Source: an uncultured Eubacteriales bacterium
Lineage (GTDB): Bacteria > Bacillota > Clostridia > Oscillospirales > Oscillospiraceae
Direction of reading: 5' to 3'
DNA: 37,268 bases
Assembly (NCBI GenBank): GCA_900551995.1
Contig: URXW01000016.1
Location: 1-37,268, forward strand
The notes beneath the pieces were generated by a model that was not told the DNA's origin, made no database searches, and saw nothing but the letters and a program-made list of their open reading frames with translations. Position 1 is the stretch's first letter. The number at the start of each line of letters is the position of its first letter. Position numbers and translations under genes: made by a program. This document shows positions 1 to 6,695 of this stretch, piece after piece.

Positions 1-2
1 TT

Positions 3-143
3 CCGCATTATCTTACAGCACCATTTAAGAAAGTTACCGAGAAAATAATGACTGAATTTTCGGATTTGAATCTATCCCCAATTAACAACCGTCAGGGAAT
101 TGTAATTGATGGTGAAGGTTCAAAGGTTGTTTGCAAAGACTAA
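3..143 (+). CDS. 3' end of an unrecognised gene, cut by the window edge
   Basis: An open frame runs from base 3 to a TAA at 141-143 and gives 46 residues ending in VIDGEGSKVVCKD. Composition is ordinary for a protein, with alternating hydrophobic and charged residues, and the DNA is clearly AT-richer than the rest of the window, which fits foreign DNA. I recognise no family. It is probably cargo of the integrative element whose integrase lies at 1639-2790. Because only the tail is present, it could also be a chance open frame. Confidence 0.35.
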   Translation, partial: PHYLTAPFKKVTEKIMTEFSDLNLSPINNRQGIVIDGEGSKVVCKD

Positions 144-149
144 TTTGAA

Positions 150-206
150 AGTTCCAGTTTGTTGAACTTATCGTACCATAACGCAAAAGTGTTTGCAACT
201 GGAACT
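150..206. repeat. 10-bp inverted repeat after the partial gene
   Basis: AGTTCCAGTT at 150-159 is repeated inverted as AACTGGAACT at 197-206, with a 37-base AT-rich spacer. It begins seven bases after the stop of the partial gene. It could form a weak transcript-end hairpin or be a protein site. There is no U-tract, so a terminator role is doubtful. Confidence 0.35.
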
Positions 207-462
207 GCCAACAGAAAATTCTGTGTATTCGCAAGAAAATAGGAATCGTGCGGGGAACTACGCCCACCTGACCTCAGAAAACGGCAAATGAGCCGTTTTG
301 ACAAGCGGCCGTCCGGCGTTTCAGCAGCACGTAAAGCGCGCTGAGGGTAGTGATACCACCCCTCGCCTCGCACACACGGAAAGGCCCTGAGCGCAGGGCA
401 TACAAGCCGCAATTTCGACAGAAACGGAAAAGTTCACGCAGCCCAGCGGGGCCGCGACGCCT

Positions 463-498
463 CGGGACAGCGACGCGCATAAGCGCATCGCTGTCCCG
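463..498 (+). ncRNA. conserved long hairpin, unit 1 of the repeat array (possible structured RNA)
   Basis: CGGGACAGCGA (463-473) pairs with TCGCTGTCCCG (488-498) over 11 bp. After a C-A mismatch the stem continues as GCGC-ATAA-GCGC at 475-486. The copy at 728-763 has the same length and design with one compensated pair change. The strand is a guess based on the GTGA loop of the neighbouring box. No known RNA family is recognised. Confidence 0.4.
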
Positions 499-727
499 AA
501 GGCTCTCCGCGTTCTTCGGGAGCGCACCCCCGACCGAGACCCAAAAGGGGCAAAGTTTGCCGTTCTAAGTCCCGGCCACGCAGGATTTCCGAACCGTGTG
601 AAACGCTCCGAGGGTAGTGATACCACCCCCACCTCGCACGTTCAGAAAGTACTGCGCACAGAGTGAAAAAACAGCAACATCACCAAGTTGCAAACAGATC
701 ACGCAGCCCAGCGGGGCCGCGACGCCT

Positions 728-763
728 CGGAACAGCGACGCGCATAAGCGCATCGCTGTTCCG
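728..763 (+). ncRNA. conserved long hairpin, unit 2 of the repeat array (possible structured RNA)
   Basis: CGGAACAGCGA (728-738) pairs with TCGCTGTTCCG (753-763). Relative to unit 1 the fourth pair changes from G-C to A-T on both sides at once, so pairing is kept. The inner GCGC-ATAA-GCGC is unchanged. This supports selection on RNA or cruciform structure, although one covarying pair is thin evidence. Confidence 0.4.
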
Positions 764-963
764 AAGGCTTTCTGTGTTCTTTGGGAGCACCCCCGACCAA
801 GCCCCAAAAGCGGCAAAACTTGCCGTTCTGATACCCGGCCCGGGGATGTTGGTGAACGTGCGGAACGCTCCGAGAGTAGTGATACCACCCCCATCCGAAA
901 CGCCCCCTGTTTCGGCGTGTAAGCCGCTGTGTGCGATCCTTCTCCGAAAGCCGAGTGTGTACC

Positions 964-983
964 CGCTTTCACCCGTGAAAGCG
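964..983. repeat. perfect 9-bp hairpin downstream of the repeat array
   Basis: CGCTTTCAC and GTGAAAGCG are separated by only CC. A two-base loop is too tight for RNA, so the closing pair would open. There is no U-tract on either strand. It lies in a stretch without a convincing gene between the repeat array and the tandem terminators at 1156-1212. Confidence 0.4.
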
Positions 984-1155
984 AACGTGGGCCATTTGTG
1001 CGAGAAGTTGAAAAACGGGATGAGAAGCGGCTTGGAACAGCATTGTAGCGGTAACTTTTTGGCGATATTTGCGGGAGTGTTTATTGGCGAAAAACCGAAC
1101 TTTATAAGCTGGATTTTCGAGCGGTGAGGGCCGTTCGATAAAAGCACAAGATAAA

Positions 1156-1183
1156 GAGAGGTGCCCGTAATTGGGCACCTCTC
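1156..1183 (+). terminator. 11-bp hairpin, first of two in tandem
   Basis: GAGAGGTGCCC (1156-1166) and GGGCACCTCTC (1173-1183) form a perfect stem with a GTAATT loop. No T-run follows directly, but a second strong hairpin starts seven bases on. Together they probably isolate the integrase region from upstream transcription. Confidence 0.5.
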
Positions 1184-1189
1184 AGCCAC

Positions 1190-1212
1190 AAAGCCCCGCA
1201 GTGCGGGGCTTT
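1190..1212 (+). terminator. 10-bp GC-rich hairpin ending in TTT, second of two in tandem
   Basis: AAAGCCCCGC and GCGGGGCTTT flank a three-base AGT loop. The flanking A3 and T3 make it usable in both directions. A short GGGGTTTT follows. This is the better terminator of the pair. Confidence 0.6.
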
Positions 1213-1638
1213 CCGGGGTTTTGAAACCGCAGTCTAAGGTGCACCTTGAGAGGCACTTTCGCAGTCATAGGTGAACGTCAGGCACAGAAAAGGCCCGTGG
1301 CGGCGGACTTTTCAAGGTGGACGTTCCGCAGGCGTTTGAGGAAATCGCAGTTTTCAACAACTCAAAAAAGTGCTCTTTGAGCAGCGGCGATTTTCGGAGG
1401 AAAGCGTGTATATTTTGCGCCGCTGTAGTCAATGGAAAGGGCTTCTTGACCGTCCGAAAATCGCACCGTTGTAACCAAAGAAGACGCCCCCGGCAGCGCA
1501 GAAATTGCGTCGCCATAAACAAAGATAAGGCGGTGCGGCTCCGAGGTGCAAATGATAACTTTCTGATAACAGTTCGGTTTTCCGGTAGCTTTGTCCCCTT
1601 GGTTACGGTATTGTTCGTTGGCAAAGGAGGCTGATTTT
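1213..1638. other. non-coding region upstream of the integrase, with nested inverted repeats
   Basis: No reading frame here is convincing; the open frames on the two strands overlap each other and have no good ribosome site. Three inverted repeats sit close together: TGCTC/GAGCA at 1371-1383, CAGCGGCG (1382-1389) with CGCCGCTG (1418-1425), and GCGATTTTCGGA (1387-1398) with TCCGAAAATCGC (1453-1464). They share bases, so the pairings exclude each other. The region could control the integrase or hold binding sites for recombination proteins. No consensus promoter stands out before the integrase. Confidence 0.45.
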
Positions 1639-2790
1639 ATGCCAAAGCGACGAGCGAACGGGGAAGGGAACATCCGCAAACGAAAGGACGGCCGATGGGA
1701 GGGCCGGTACACAGTCGGTCACGATCCGGAAACTGGCAAGGCCATCATCAAAAATGTCCTCGGCAAGACACAGGCAGAAGTCAAGGAAAAGCTGAAGAAA
1801 GCCATCGAGGAAAATGTGGGCATCGACTACGGCAGAGCCAAGACCTACACGGTGGGGACATGGCTGGAGGTCTGGCTGGAAAACTACGCGAAAATCAAAC
1901 TGCGCCCGTCCACATTCAAAACCTCGCAAGGCTTTCTGAAAAACCACATCAAGCCGCAAATTGGCAGCATCCCGCTGGCAGACTTGACTTCTCTGGACTT
2001 ACAGCGGTTTTACAAGCACCTGCTGGACGGTGGGCGAGTAGACCGCATCGAGGCCAAGAAAAAGCCGAAAGGTCTGGCACCCAAGACGGTGCGAAATATC
2101 CACCAGATGATCGGCTCGGCGTACAATCTCGCCATCGAGCAGAAATTGGTGAGCAAGAATCCGACACAGGGCTGTGCCTTGCCGAAGGTAGAGCACAAGG
2201 AGATGAAGACCCTGACCGCCGACCAGCTCAGCGCCTTCTTCCAGGAGGCCAGGGACAGCGGCGTGTACGAGCTCTACTACCTCGACCTCGCCACGGGTCT
2301 GCGGCGGGGCGAACTGCTGGGGCTAAAGTGGACGGACGTCGACCTCGACCGTGGTGTGCTGAAAATCCAACGGGCCATCTCACGGCAGAACAGCAAGGTG
2401 GTGGAAGCCCCACTGAAAACGAAAAACGCCTACCGCACACTGCCGCTGTCGGCAGACGCGATAAGCGTTCTAAAGGCACAGAAAAACAAGGCGGGAAGCA
2501 GCGAATGGGTGTTTCCCTCACCAACAGGAGGCCCCATGTCCCCGGACAGCGTGTTGCATATGCTGCACCGCGTTCTAAAGCGAGCAGGACTGCCACGGAT
2601 ACGCTTTCATGACCTGCGCCACACCTTCGCAACGATGGTGCTGCAAAACGGCGTGGATGTAAAAACCGTGTCCTCCATGCTCGGTCACTACTCCGCAGGC
2701 TTCACGCTGGACACCTACGCCCACGTCACCACCGACGCACAGCTCAAAGCGGCGCAAACGATGGGGAGCATCCTCTCCCGTGCGGTATAG
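1639..2790 (+). CDS. tyrosine integrase of an integrative element
   Basis: Site-specific recombinase of 383 residues that would integrate and excise the element to its left. The start at 1639 is set by AAAGGAGG at 1623-1630. Order of parts: a basic N-terminal arm-binding domain (about 1-60, rich in Lys and Arg), a SAM-like core-binding domain (about 65-180), and a catalytic domain (about 190-375). The catalytic set is complete: R222 in TGLRRGE, a lysine in PLKTK (K260 or K262), H324 and R327 in HDLRH, H350 in LGHYS, and Y360 in LDTYAH. This is the Tn916/phage-type integrase class of Firmicutes. It ends 116 bp before the 3' end of tRNA-Arg, the usual layout for an element inserted in a tRNA gene. 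No excisionase gene is visible next to it. Confidence 0.93.
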   Translation: MPKRRANGEGNIRKRKDGRWEGRYTVGHDPETGKAIIKNVLGKTQAEVKEKLKKAIEENVGIDYGRAKTYTVGTWLEVWLENYAKIKLRPSTFKTSQGFLKNHIKPQIGSIPLADLTSLDLQRFYKHLLDGGRVDRIEAKKKPKGLAPKTVRNIHQMIGSAYNLAIEQKLVSKNPTQGCALPKVEHKEMKTLTADQLSAFFQEARDSGVYELYYLDLATGLRRGELLGLKWTDVDLDRGVLKIQRAISRQNSKVVEAPLKTKNAYRTLPLSADAISVLKAQKNKAGSSEWVFPSPTGGPMSPDSVLHMLHRVLKRAGLPRIRFHDLRHTFATMVLQNGVDVKTVSSMLGHYSAGFTLDTYAHVTTDAQLKAAQTMGSILSRAV

Positions 2791-2812
2791 ACCTTTCCGC
2801 TATCCGCTCCCG

Positions 2813-2834
2813 TTGGGGTCAGCGTTTGGGTCAG
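2813..2834 (+). repeat. GGGTCAG direct repeats just after the integrase
   Basis: GGGTCAG occurs at 2816-2822 and 2828-2834, a 12-bp period. Short GGTCA-type direct repeats near an integrase stop and the attachment site would suit arm-type integrase binding sites. This role is inferred from position only. Confidence 0.35.
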
Positions 2835-2871
2835 AAAAAAGCAGCGGGAGAAAACAACAACTTATGCAAAC

Positions 2872-2907
2872 AAAAAGACCCGAAGCCTTACGGTTTCGGG
2901 TCTTTTT
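2872..2907. terminator. bidirectional terminator between integrase and tRNA-Arg; likely element boundary
   Basis: AAAAAGACCCGAAGCC pairs with GGTTTCGGGTCTTTTT around a TTAC loop, with one G-T pair. A-runs and T-runs on both sides let it stop the plus-strand integrase transcript and the minus-strand tRNA. It abuts the encoded CCA of the tRNA, so the integration crossover should lie in or next to the adjoining tRNA 3' half. Confidence 0.85.
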
Positions 2908-2983
2908 GGCACGCCGTGAGGGATTCGAACCCCCGGCCTTCTGGTCCGTAGCCAGACGCTCTATCCAGCTGAGCTAACGGCGC
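2907..2983 (-). tRNA. tRNA-Arg (anticodon ACG), CCA encoded
   Basis: The minus strand folds into a full 77-base cloverleaf: 7-bp acceptor (closed by G1-U72), D arm GCUC/GAGC, anticodon stem UCUGG/CCAGA with loop CUACGGA, a five-base variable loop, T arm with UUCGAAU, discriminator G and encoded CCA. The ACG anticodon, read as ICG after deamination, decodes CGU, CGC and CGA. The gene is intact, as expected when an element restores the 3' end on insertion. No second copy of the 3' end is seen in the window. Confidence 0.95.
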
Positions 2984-3005
2984 GTGTCTCATCGACAGCT
3001 TGATT

Positions 3006-3034
3006 ATAATAGCACATCACGAAACAAAAAGCAA
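3006..3034 (-). promoter_or_regulatory. promoter of tRNA-Arg
   Basis: On the minus strand TTGCTT and TATTAT are 17 bp apart and end 22 bases before the tRNA 5' end. An overlapping TATAAT at 3003-3008 is an alternative -10. Confidence 0.55.
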
Positions 3035-3089
3035 GAGGAATTTTCATTTTTCTCCAACTTTTTGTGAGGCGGCTTGAGAGGGGAGAAGA

Positions 3090-3113
3090 AGCCCCCGCCA
3101 TCTGGCGGGGGCT
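3090..3113 (-). terminator. terminator of the putP-like gene
   Basis: AGCCCCCGCC and GGCGGGGGCT form a perfect 10-bp stem with a four-base loop, 18 bases past the stop. The minus-strand tail TTCTTCTCCCC is pyrimidine-rich but not a clean U-run. Confidence 0.7.
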
Positions 3114-3131
3114 GGAGATATGGGGGTAAAA

Positions 3132-4652
3132 TCAGTCGGCGTCCTTGCCGGAGGCCTTGTCGAAGATCTCCACCGCCTTGGCGTTGGGAGCGGCGGTGCA
3201 GCGCGCCACCACGTAGGCGACGACCAGACTGGCGAAGAAGCCGGGGACGATCTCGAAGATGCCGGTGGAGGCGGTCAGACCGGTCAGCAGCCAGCCCAGA
3301 TCCACCACGAAGCCGGAGATAACGCCAGCCACGGCACCCTTGTAGTTGAAGCGACGCCAGAACAGGGACAGCAGGATGGTGGGGCCGAAGGAGGAGCCGA
3401 AGGCACCCCATGCGTTTTCCACCATGTTCATGATCGCCTGTGCGCCGCTGCCCTTGGAGGAGGCGATGACGTAGGCGATAAGGGACAGCACCAGCACCAG
3501 AACACGCCCGACCATCAGCGTCTCCTTCTCGGAGGCGTTCTTGCGGAACAGGGGCTTATACAGGTCGGCGGTGAAGGAGCTGGACGCCACCAGCAGCTGG
3601 GAGTCGGCGGTGGAGATGGAGGCGGCAATAATGGCTGCCAGCAGCAGACCGCAGATAGCGGCGGGGAAGAATCTCCGCGCCATGGCGATGAACACCAGCT
3701 TCTGGTTGCCGGCGGTCAGCAGCTCCTCGCCCACGATCATGCGGCCAAGGTAGGCAATCAGCACGGCGGAGAGCAGGGAGATGATGACCCAGATGATGGC
3801 GACGGTGGCGGATTTCTTGACCATGGAGGGCTTCTCAATGGACATGAAGCGCACCAGAATGTGGGGCATACCAAAGTAGCCGAGACCCCAGCCGAGACCG
3901 CTGACGATGTCCTGCCAGCTGGCGTTGAACAGGCCGCCGCCGAAGGAGCACTGGGTAACGGCACCGGTGGCAGCGTCCGTGTACTCGTACACGGTGGTGA
4001 GGGCGGTGGGATCCAGCAGCTCACCGTGGCAGAAATAGACAACGATGGGCACCAGCATCAGTGCCAGCATCATCAGCAGACCCTGGAAGAAGTCCGTCCA
4101 GCAGACGGCGGCGAAGCCGCCGAAGAAGGTGTACGCCACGATGATGAGCAGGAACACCAGCATAGCCGTGTTGGGGGAGATCTGCGGGAACAGGGTGCTG
4201 AACACAGAGGTGCCCGCCACCAGAGCGGACGCCACGTAGATGGTGTAGGCAAACAGGAAGATCAGCGCACAGACCAGCTGCAGCGTGCGGGAGTCCACCG
4301 CAAAGCGGTTGGTCAGGTACTGGGGCACGGTGATGGCGTCATCCGCCGCCTTGGAGAACGTGCGGAGGCGGCGGGCGCAGAGGATCCAGTTGGCGGCGGT
4401 GCCCAGGGCAAGACCGATGCCGATCCACATCTGACCGAAGCCGAAGGCGAGGATAGAGCCGGGGAGCCCCATCAGCAGCCATGCGGACATATCAGATGCC
4501 TGCGCGGACAGAGCCGTGACCCACGGCCCCATGGAACGGCCGCCTAAGAAGAAGTCCTCGGAGTTCTTGTTGGAGCCGTTGAAGTAGAATACAAGTGCTA
4601 CGCCCAGCAGGATAACAAAGTATCCCAAAAATGTGGTGATTTCCCAATTCAT
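3132..4652 (-). CDS. putP: sodium/proline symporter, PutP family
   Basis: Integral membrane transporter of 506 residues that takes up a solute, probably proline, with sodium. It is almost wholly hydrophobic, matching the 13-helix SSS family fold at typical length. The motif SAQASDMSAWLLMGLPG (from residue 49) matches the PutP sodium site; D54 corresponds to the conserved sodium-binding aspartate, and residues 34-40 read FFLGGRS. The start at 4652 follows AAAGGACGGAG; a start 14 codons upstream lacks a ribosome site. It is a single gene with its own promoter and terminator, divergent from the DivIVA-like gene. The substrate is inferred from family and could be another small solute. Confidence 0.88.
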   Translation of the reverse strand: MNWEITTFLGYFVILLGVALVFYFNGSNKNSEDFFLGGRSMGPWVTALSAQASDMSAWLLMGLPGSILAFGFGQMWIGIGLALGTAANWILCARRLRTFSKAADDAITVPQYLTNRFAVDSRTLQLVCALIFLFAYTIYVASALVAGTSVFSTLFPQISPNTAMLVFLLIIVAYTFFGGFAAVCWTDFFQGLLMMLALMLVPIVVYFCHGELLDPTALTTVYEYTDAATGAVTQCSFGGGLFNASWQDIVSGLGWGLGYFGMPHILVRFMSIEKPSMVKKSATVAIIWVIISLLSAVLIAYLGRMIVGEELLTAGNQKLVFIAMARRFFPAAICGLLLAAIIAASISTADSQLLVASSSFTADLYKPLFRKNASEKETLMVGRVLVLVLSLIAYVIASSKGSGAQAIMNMVENAWGAFGSSFGPTILLSLFWRRFNYKGAVAGVISGFVVDLGWLLTGLTASTGIFEIVPGFFASLVVAYVVARCTAAPNAKAVEIFDKASGKDAD

Positions 4653-4709
4653 AATTTCTCCGTCCTTTTGCGTAAAATCTCTGTCTTTCTTCAAAACACG
4701 TTACCACAC

Positions 4710-4738
4710 AGTATACAACAATAGGCGACATTTGTAAA
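4710..4738 (-). promoter_or_regulatory. promoter of the putP-like gene
   Basis: TTTACA and TATACT on the minus strand are separated by exactly 17 bp. The start codon lies about 57 bases downstream of the -10 box. Confidence 0.7.
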
Positions 4739-4799
4739 TCGAAATTCCGAACTTTTCCGCTTTAATTTGAGATACGGCGGTATTTTTGAGCCCGTTCTC

Positions 4800-4828
4800 T
4801 TGTCAGCGGGCGGAATTTGTGGTATGCT
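4800..4828 (+). promoter_or_regulatory. promoter of the DivIVA-like gene
   Basis: TTGTCA and TATGCT have a 17-bp spacer and sit 33 bases before the ATG at 4862. Confidence 0.6.
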
Positions 4829-4861
4829 GTACGCAATCAGAGGAAAGAGAAGGTATTTGCC

Positions 4862-5452
4862 ATGGATGCCAGCTTCAAGACGTGTATGTTCGGCGGGTTT
4901 GACCGTCAGGACGTGGTGGCGTTTATCGAAAGAACCGCGGAGGAGCACCGTGCCGCAGTGGAGACGCTGCAGGCGGAGAATGAGGTGCTGCGGCGGGAAA
5001 AGAACGAGGCTGCTGCGGAGAACGAGGGACTGCGCTGCATTACGGAGCAGGACGCCAAGCTGCGGGAGGACAACGAGCGTTTGGAGCGGCAGGTGCGGGA
5101 GCTGCGGCAGCAGGTGGAGTCCCTGCGCGTGGAGAATGAGGCACTGCGGGGACCTGCGGCGGAGTACCAGTCCCTGAAGGAGCACGTGGCGGACATCGAG
5201 ATCAGCGCGCACCGGCGCACGGAGGAGTTCCGCGCCAGAGCCATGGAGCACTTGGGACAGTGCATCACCCAGCAGCGGCTGTGGTGCAGCCAGCGGCGCA
5301 GCACGTATCTGGCGATGAATGCGGCGTTGTCTGAGCAGCTGCGCGCAGCGCAGGAGGCGGTGGACGACGCGGATTTCGGGGCGTTTGATGAGATGATCTG
5401 CGAATTGCAGCGGCTGGAGGAGGAGCTGAAAAGACCGGAGCAGCCGCTGTAA
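4862..5452 (+). CDS. DivIVA-like coiled-coil protein
   Basis: A 196-residue cytoplasmic protein. Residues 1-25 (FKTCMFGGFDRQDVVAFIE) resemble the short N-terminal domain of DivIVA/GpsB-type proteins, which binds membrane or division partners. Residues 25-105 form a long, charged coiled coil with heptads of Leu, Val and Glu. The rest is a helical tail rich in Gln and Glu. The start at 4862 follows a purine-rich GAGGAAAGAGAAGG; a start 15 codons upstream lies close to the expected transcription start. It stands alone between its promoter and a strong terminator. A role in division, polarity or sporulation is family inference; the match is to the N-terminal pattern only. Confidence 0.65.
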   Translation: MDASFKTCMFGGFDRQDVVAFIERTAEEHRAAVETLQAENEVLRREKNEAAAENEGLRCITEQDAKLREDNERLERQVRELRQQVESLRVENEALRGPAAEYQSLKEHVADIEISAHRRTEEFRARAMEHLGQCITQQRLWCSQRRSTYLAMNAALSEQLRAAQEAVDDADFGAFDEMICELQRLEEELKRPEQPL

Positions 5453-5466
5453 AAAAGGTTTTATTA

Positions 5467-5504
5467 CGCAAAAAAGAACCGCCGGAGGGCGGTTCTTTTT
5501 TGCG
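5467..5504. terminator. bidirectional terminator between the DivIVA-like gene and asnA
   Basis: GCAAAAAAGAACCGCC and its exact inverse flank the loop GGAG. A6 and T6 runs within the arms serve both convergent genes; asnA ends four bases away. Confidence 0.9.
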
Positions 5505-5507
5505 TAT

Positions 5508-6518
5508 TTACAGGATCATGACGCCGGATTTTTCGCAGGCGGTCAAGGTGCCCTCGTCCCACAGGCTTGCCTGCACCTCACCGATGTGGCAGGTGCCGAT
5601 CATCAGCATACACAGACGGCTCTGACCGATGCCGCCGCCGATGGTCAAGGGCAGCTCACCGTTGAGGAGCATTTTGTGGAAGGGGAGGTCACGTCGGTCA
5701 TCGCAGCCGCGCTTGTGCAGCTGGTAGTCCATGGCGGCCTCGTCCACGCGGATACCCATGGAGGAGATCTCAAAGGAGATGTCCAGCACGGGGTTGTAGA
5801 TGAGAATATCGCCGTTCAAGGACCAGTCGTCGTAGTCGGGGGCGCGGCCGTCGTGGGGCTTGCCGCTGCGCTTGAGGTCGTCGCCGATCTGCATGAGGAA
5901 CACGGTATGATGCTCACGGCAGATGGCGTCCTCCCGCTGCTTGGGCGTGTAGTCCGGCCAGCGATCCTCCAGTTCCTGGGTGGTGACGAAGTACACGTCA
6001 CGCTCCAGCACGGTGTGCAGGCTGGGGAAGGCGATCTGCAGGGCGTCGTTGGTTTCCACCACGGCACCGACGATGGCGCGGACGGTCTGCTCCAGATACG
6101 CCACGTTGCGGTCACGGCGTTCGATGACCTTTTCCCAGTCCCACTGATCCACGTACACGGAGTGGAGGTTGTCCACCTCCTCGTCGCGGCGGATGGCGTT
6201 CATATCGGTGAACAGCCCCTTACCGGGCTTGAAGTCGTAACGCTTCAGTGCCAGACGCTTCCACTTTGCCAGAGAGTGCACCACCTGACCCTGCGCGCCC
6301 ACGTCGGGAATGTCGAAGGACACGGGACGCTCCACGCCGTTGAGGTTATCGTTCAGACCCGAATTCTCATCCACGAACAGGGGAGCGGAAACGCGCCGAA
6401 GATTCAACGCCTGCCCCAGATTCACTTGGAAATTGCTCTTGATGAACTCGATAGCGCGCTGCATCTCGTAGGTGGACAGCGGCGTCTTGTACCCGGCAGG
6501 GATCGTCACTTTGCTCAT
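5508..6518 (-). CDS. asnA: aspartate-ammonia ligase (asparagine synthetase A)
   Basis: ATP-dependent enzyme of 336 residues that makes asparagine from aspartate and free ammonia, giving AMP and diphosphate. It is cytoplasmic and has a class II aminoacyl-tRNA-synthetase-like fold. Recognisable segments include VSAPLFVDENSGLNDNLNGVE near the N-terminus, KWKRLALKRY, DMNAIRRDE, DQWDWEK and the C-terminal GGGIGQSRLCMLM. The length is typical. The ATG at 6518 has GAGGTG about ten bases upstream. It has its own promoter and is a single-gene unit. Use of ammonia rather than glutamine fits an ammonia-rich gut habitat. Confidence 0.96.
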   Translation of the reverse strand: MSKVTIPAGYKTPLSTYEMQRAIEFIKSNFQVNLGQALNLRRVSAPLFVDENSGLNDNLNGVERPVSFDIPDVGAQGQVVHSLAKWKRLALKRYDFKPGKGLFTDMNAIRRDEEVDNLHSVYVDQWDWEKVIERRDRNVAYLEQTVRAIVGAVVETNDALQIAFPSLHTVLERDVYFVTTQELEDRWPDYTPKQREDAICREHHTVFLMQIGDDLKRSGKPHDGRAPDYDDWSLNGDILIYNPVLDISFEISSMGIRVDEAAMDYQLHKRGCDDRRDLPFHKMLLNGELPLTIGGGIGQSRLCMLMIGTCHIGEVQASLWDEGTLTACEKSGVMIL

Positions 6519-6554
6519 GCGTGAAACACCTCTTTTATATAAAAATATGTTGCT

Positions 6555-6583
6555 ATTATAGGATCTGCCGGCAAAAAATGCAA
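6555..6583 (-). promoter_or_regulatory. promoter of asnA
   Basis: TTGCAT, a 17-bp spacer and a perfect TATAAT on the minus strand, with the ATG 36 bases past the -10 box. Confidence 0.8.
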
Positions 6584-6643
6584 GGGAAATAACCTCGAAA
6601 AATCAAGGCATATCGTGACCGTATTTGTGCGTATTGGCATAAG

Positions 6644-6673
6644 AACCGCCCGCAGCAAGCACTGCGGGCGGTT
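6644..6673 (-). terminator. terminator of the aminotransferase gene
   Basis: AACCGCCCGCAG pairs with CTGCGGGCGGTT around a six-base loop, 22 bases past the stop. On the minus strand the tail is CTTATGCC, so its efficiency is uncertain. Confidence 0.65.
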
Positions 6674-6695
6674 TTGTGCGGAGCGGGGGAGAGCC

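Larger units (their letters stand above)
278..900. repeat. tandem array of about 265-bp structured repeats, two full units with partial units on each side
   Basis: The box AGGGTAGTGATACCACCCC starts at 344 and 611 and recurs as AGAGTAGTGATACC at 873, so unit lengths are 267 and 262 bp. Units 344-610 and 611-872 share long near-identical blocks, notably the block from about 434 to 520 and its copy from about 700 to 785. Each unit carries the same ordered hairpins: GGTA-GTGA-TACC with a GNRA-type loop; a long stem at 463-498 and 728-763; a GCTCTC/GGGAGC stem; and a GGCAA/TTGCC stem at 549-561 and 811-825. A related hairpin at 278-299 precedes the first box. One base pair of the long stem covaries, G-C in unit 1 and A-T in unit 2. 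Open frames here lie in several frames on both strands and look like by-products of the GC-rich repeat. Confidence 0.75.

Noticed and set aside
278..900. The repeat array as a CRISPR array
   Set aside because: Units are about 265 bp with similarity along most of their length, not short repeats with unique 30-40-bp spacers, and no cas genes are present.
140..972. Several open frames on both strands within the repeat array, some 100-135 codons long
   Set aside because: They lie in different frames and strands over the same GC-rich repeat, lack ribosome sites, and are rich in Arg, Pro, Ala and Cys. Structure, not coding, explains the conserved blocks.
1265..1712. Open frames on both strands just upstream of the integrase, up to 119 codons
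   Set aside because: No ribosome site or recognisable protein; they overlap each other and the nested inverted repeats, and one overlaps the integrase start.
2780..2977. A 65-codon plus-strand frame overlapping the integrase end and the tRNA
   Set aside because: It runs through a terminator and an intact tRNA-Arg gene on the other strand.
3120..4547. A 475-codon plus-strand frame opposite the putP-like gene
   Set aside because: It is the complement shadow of a clear transporter gene. Its His/Gly/Gln/Asp-rich product is typical of antisense reading of hydrophobic GC-rich genes.
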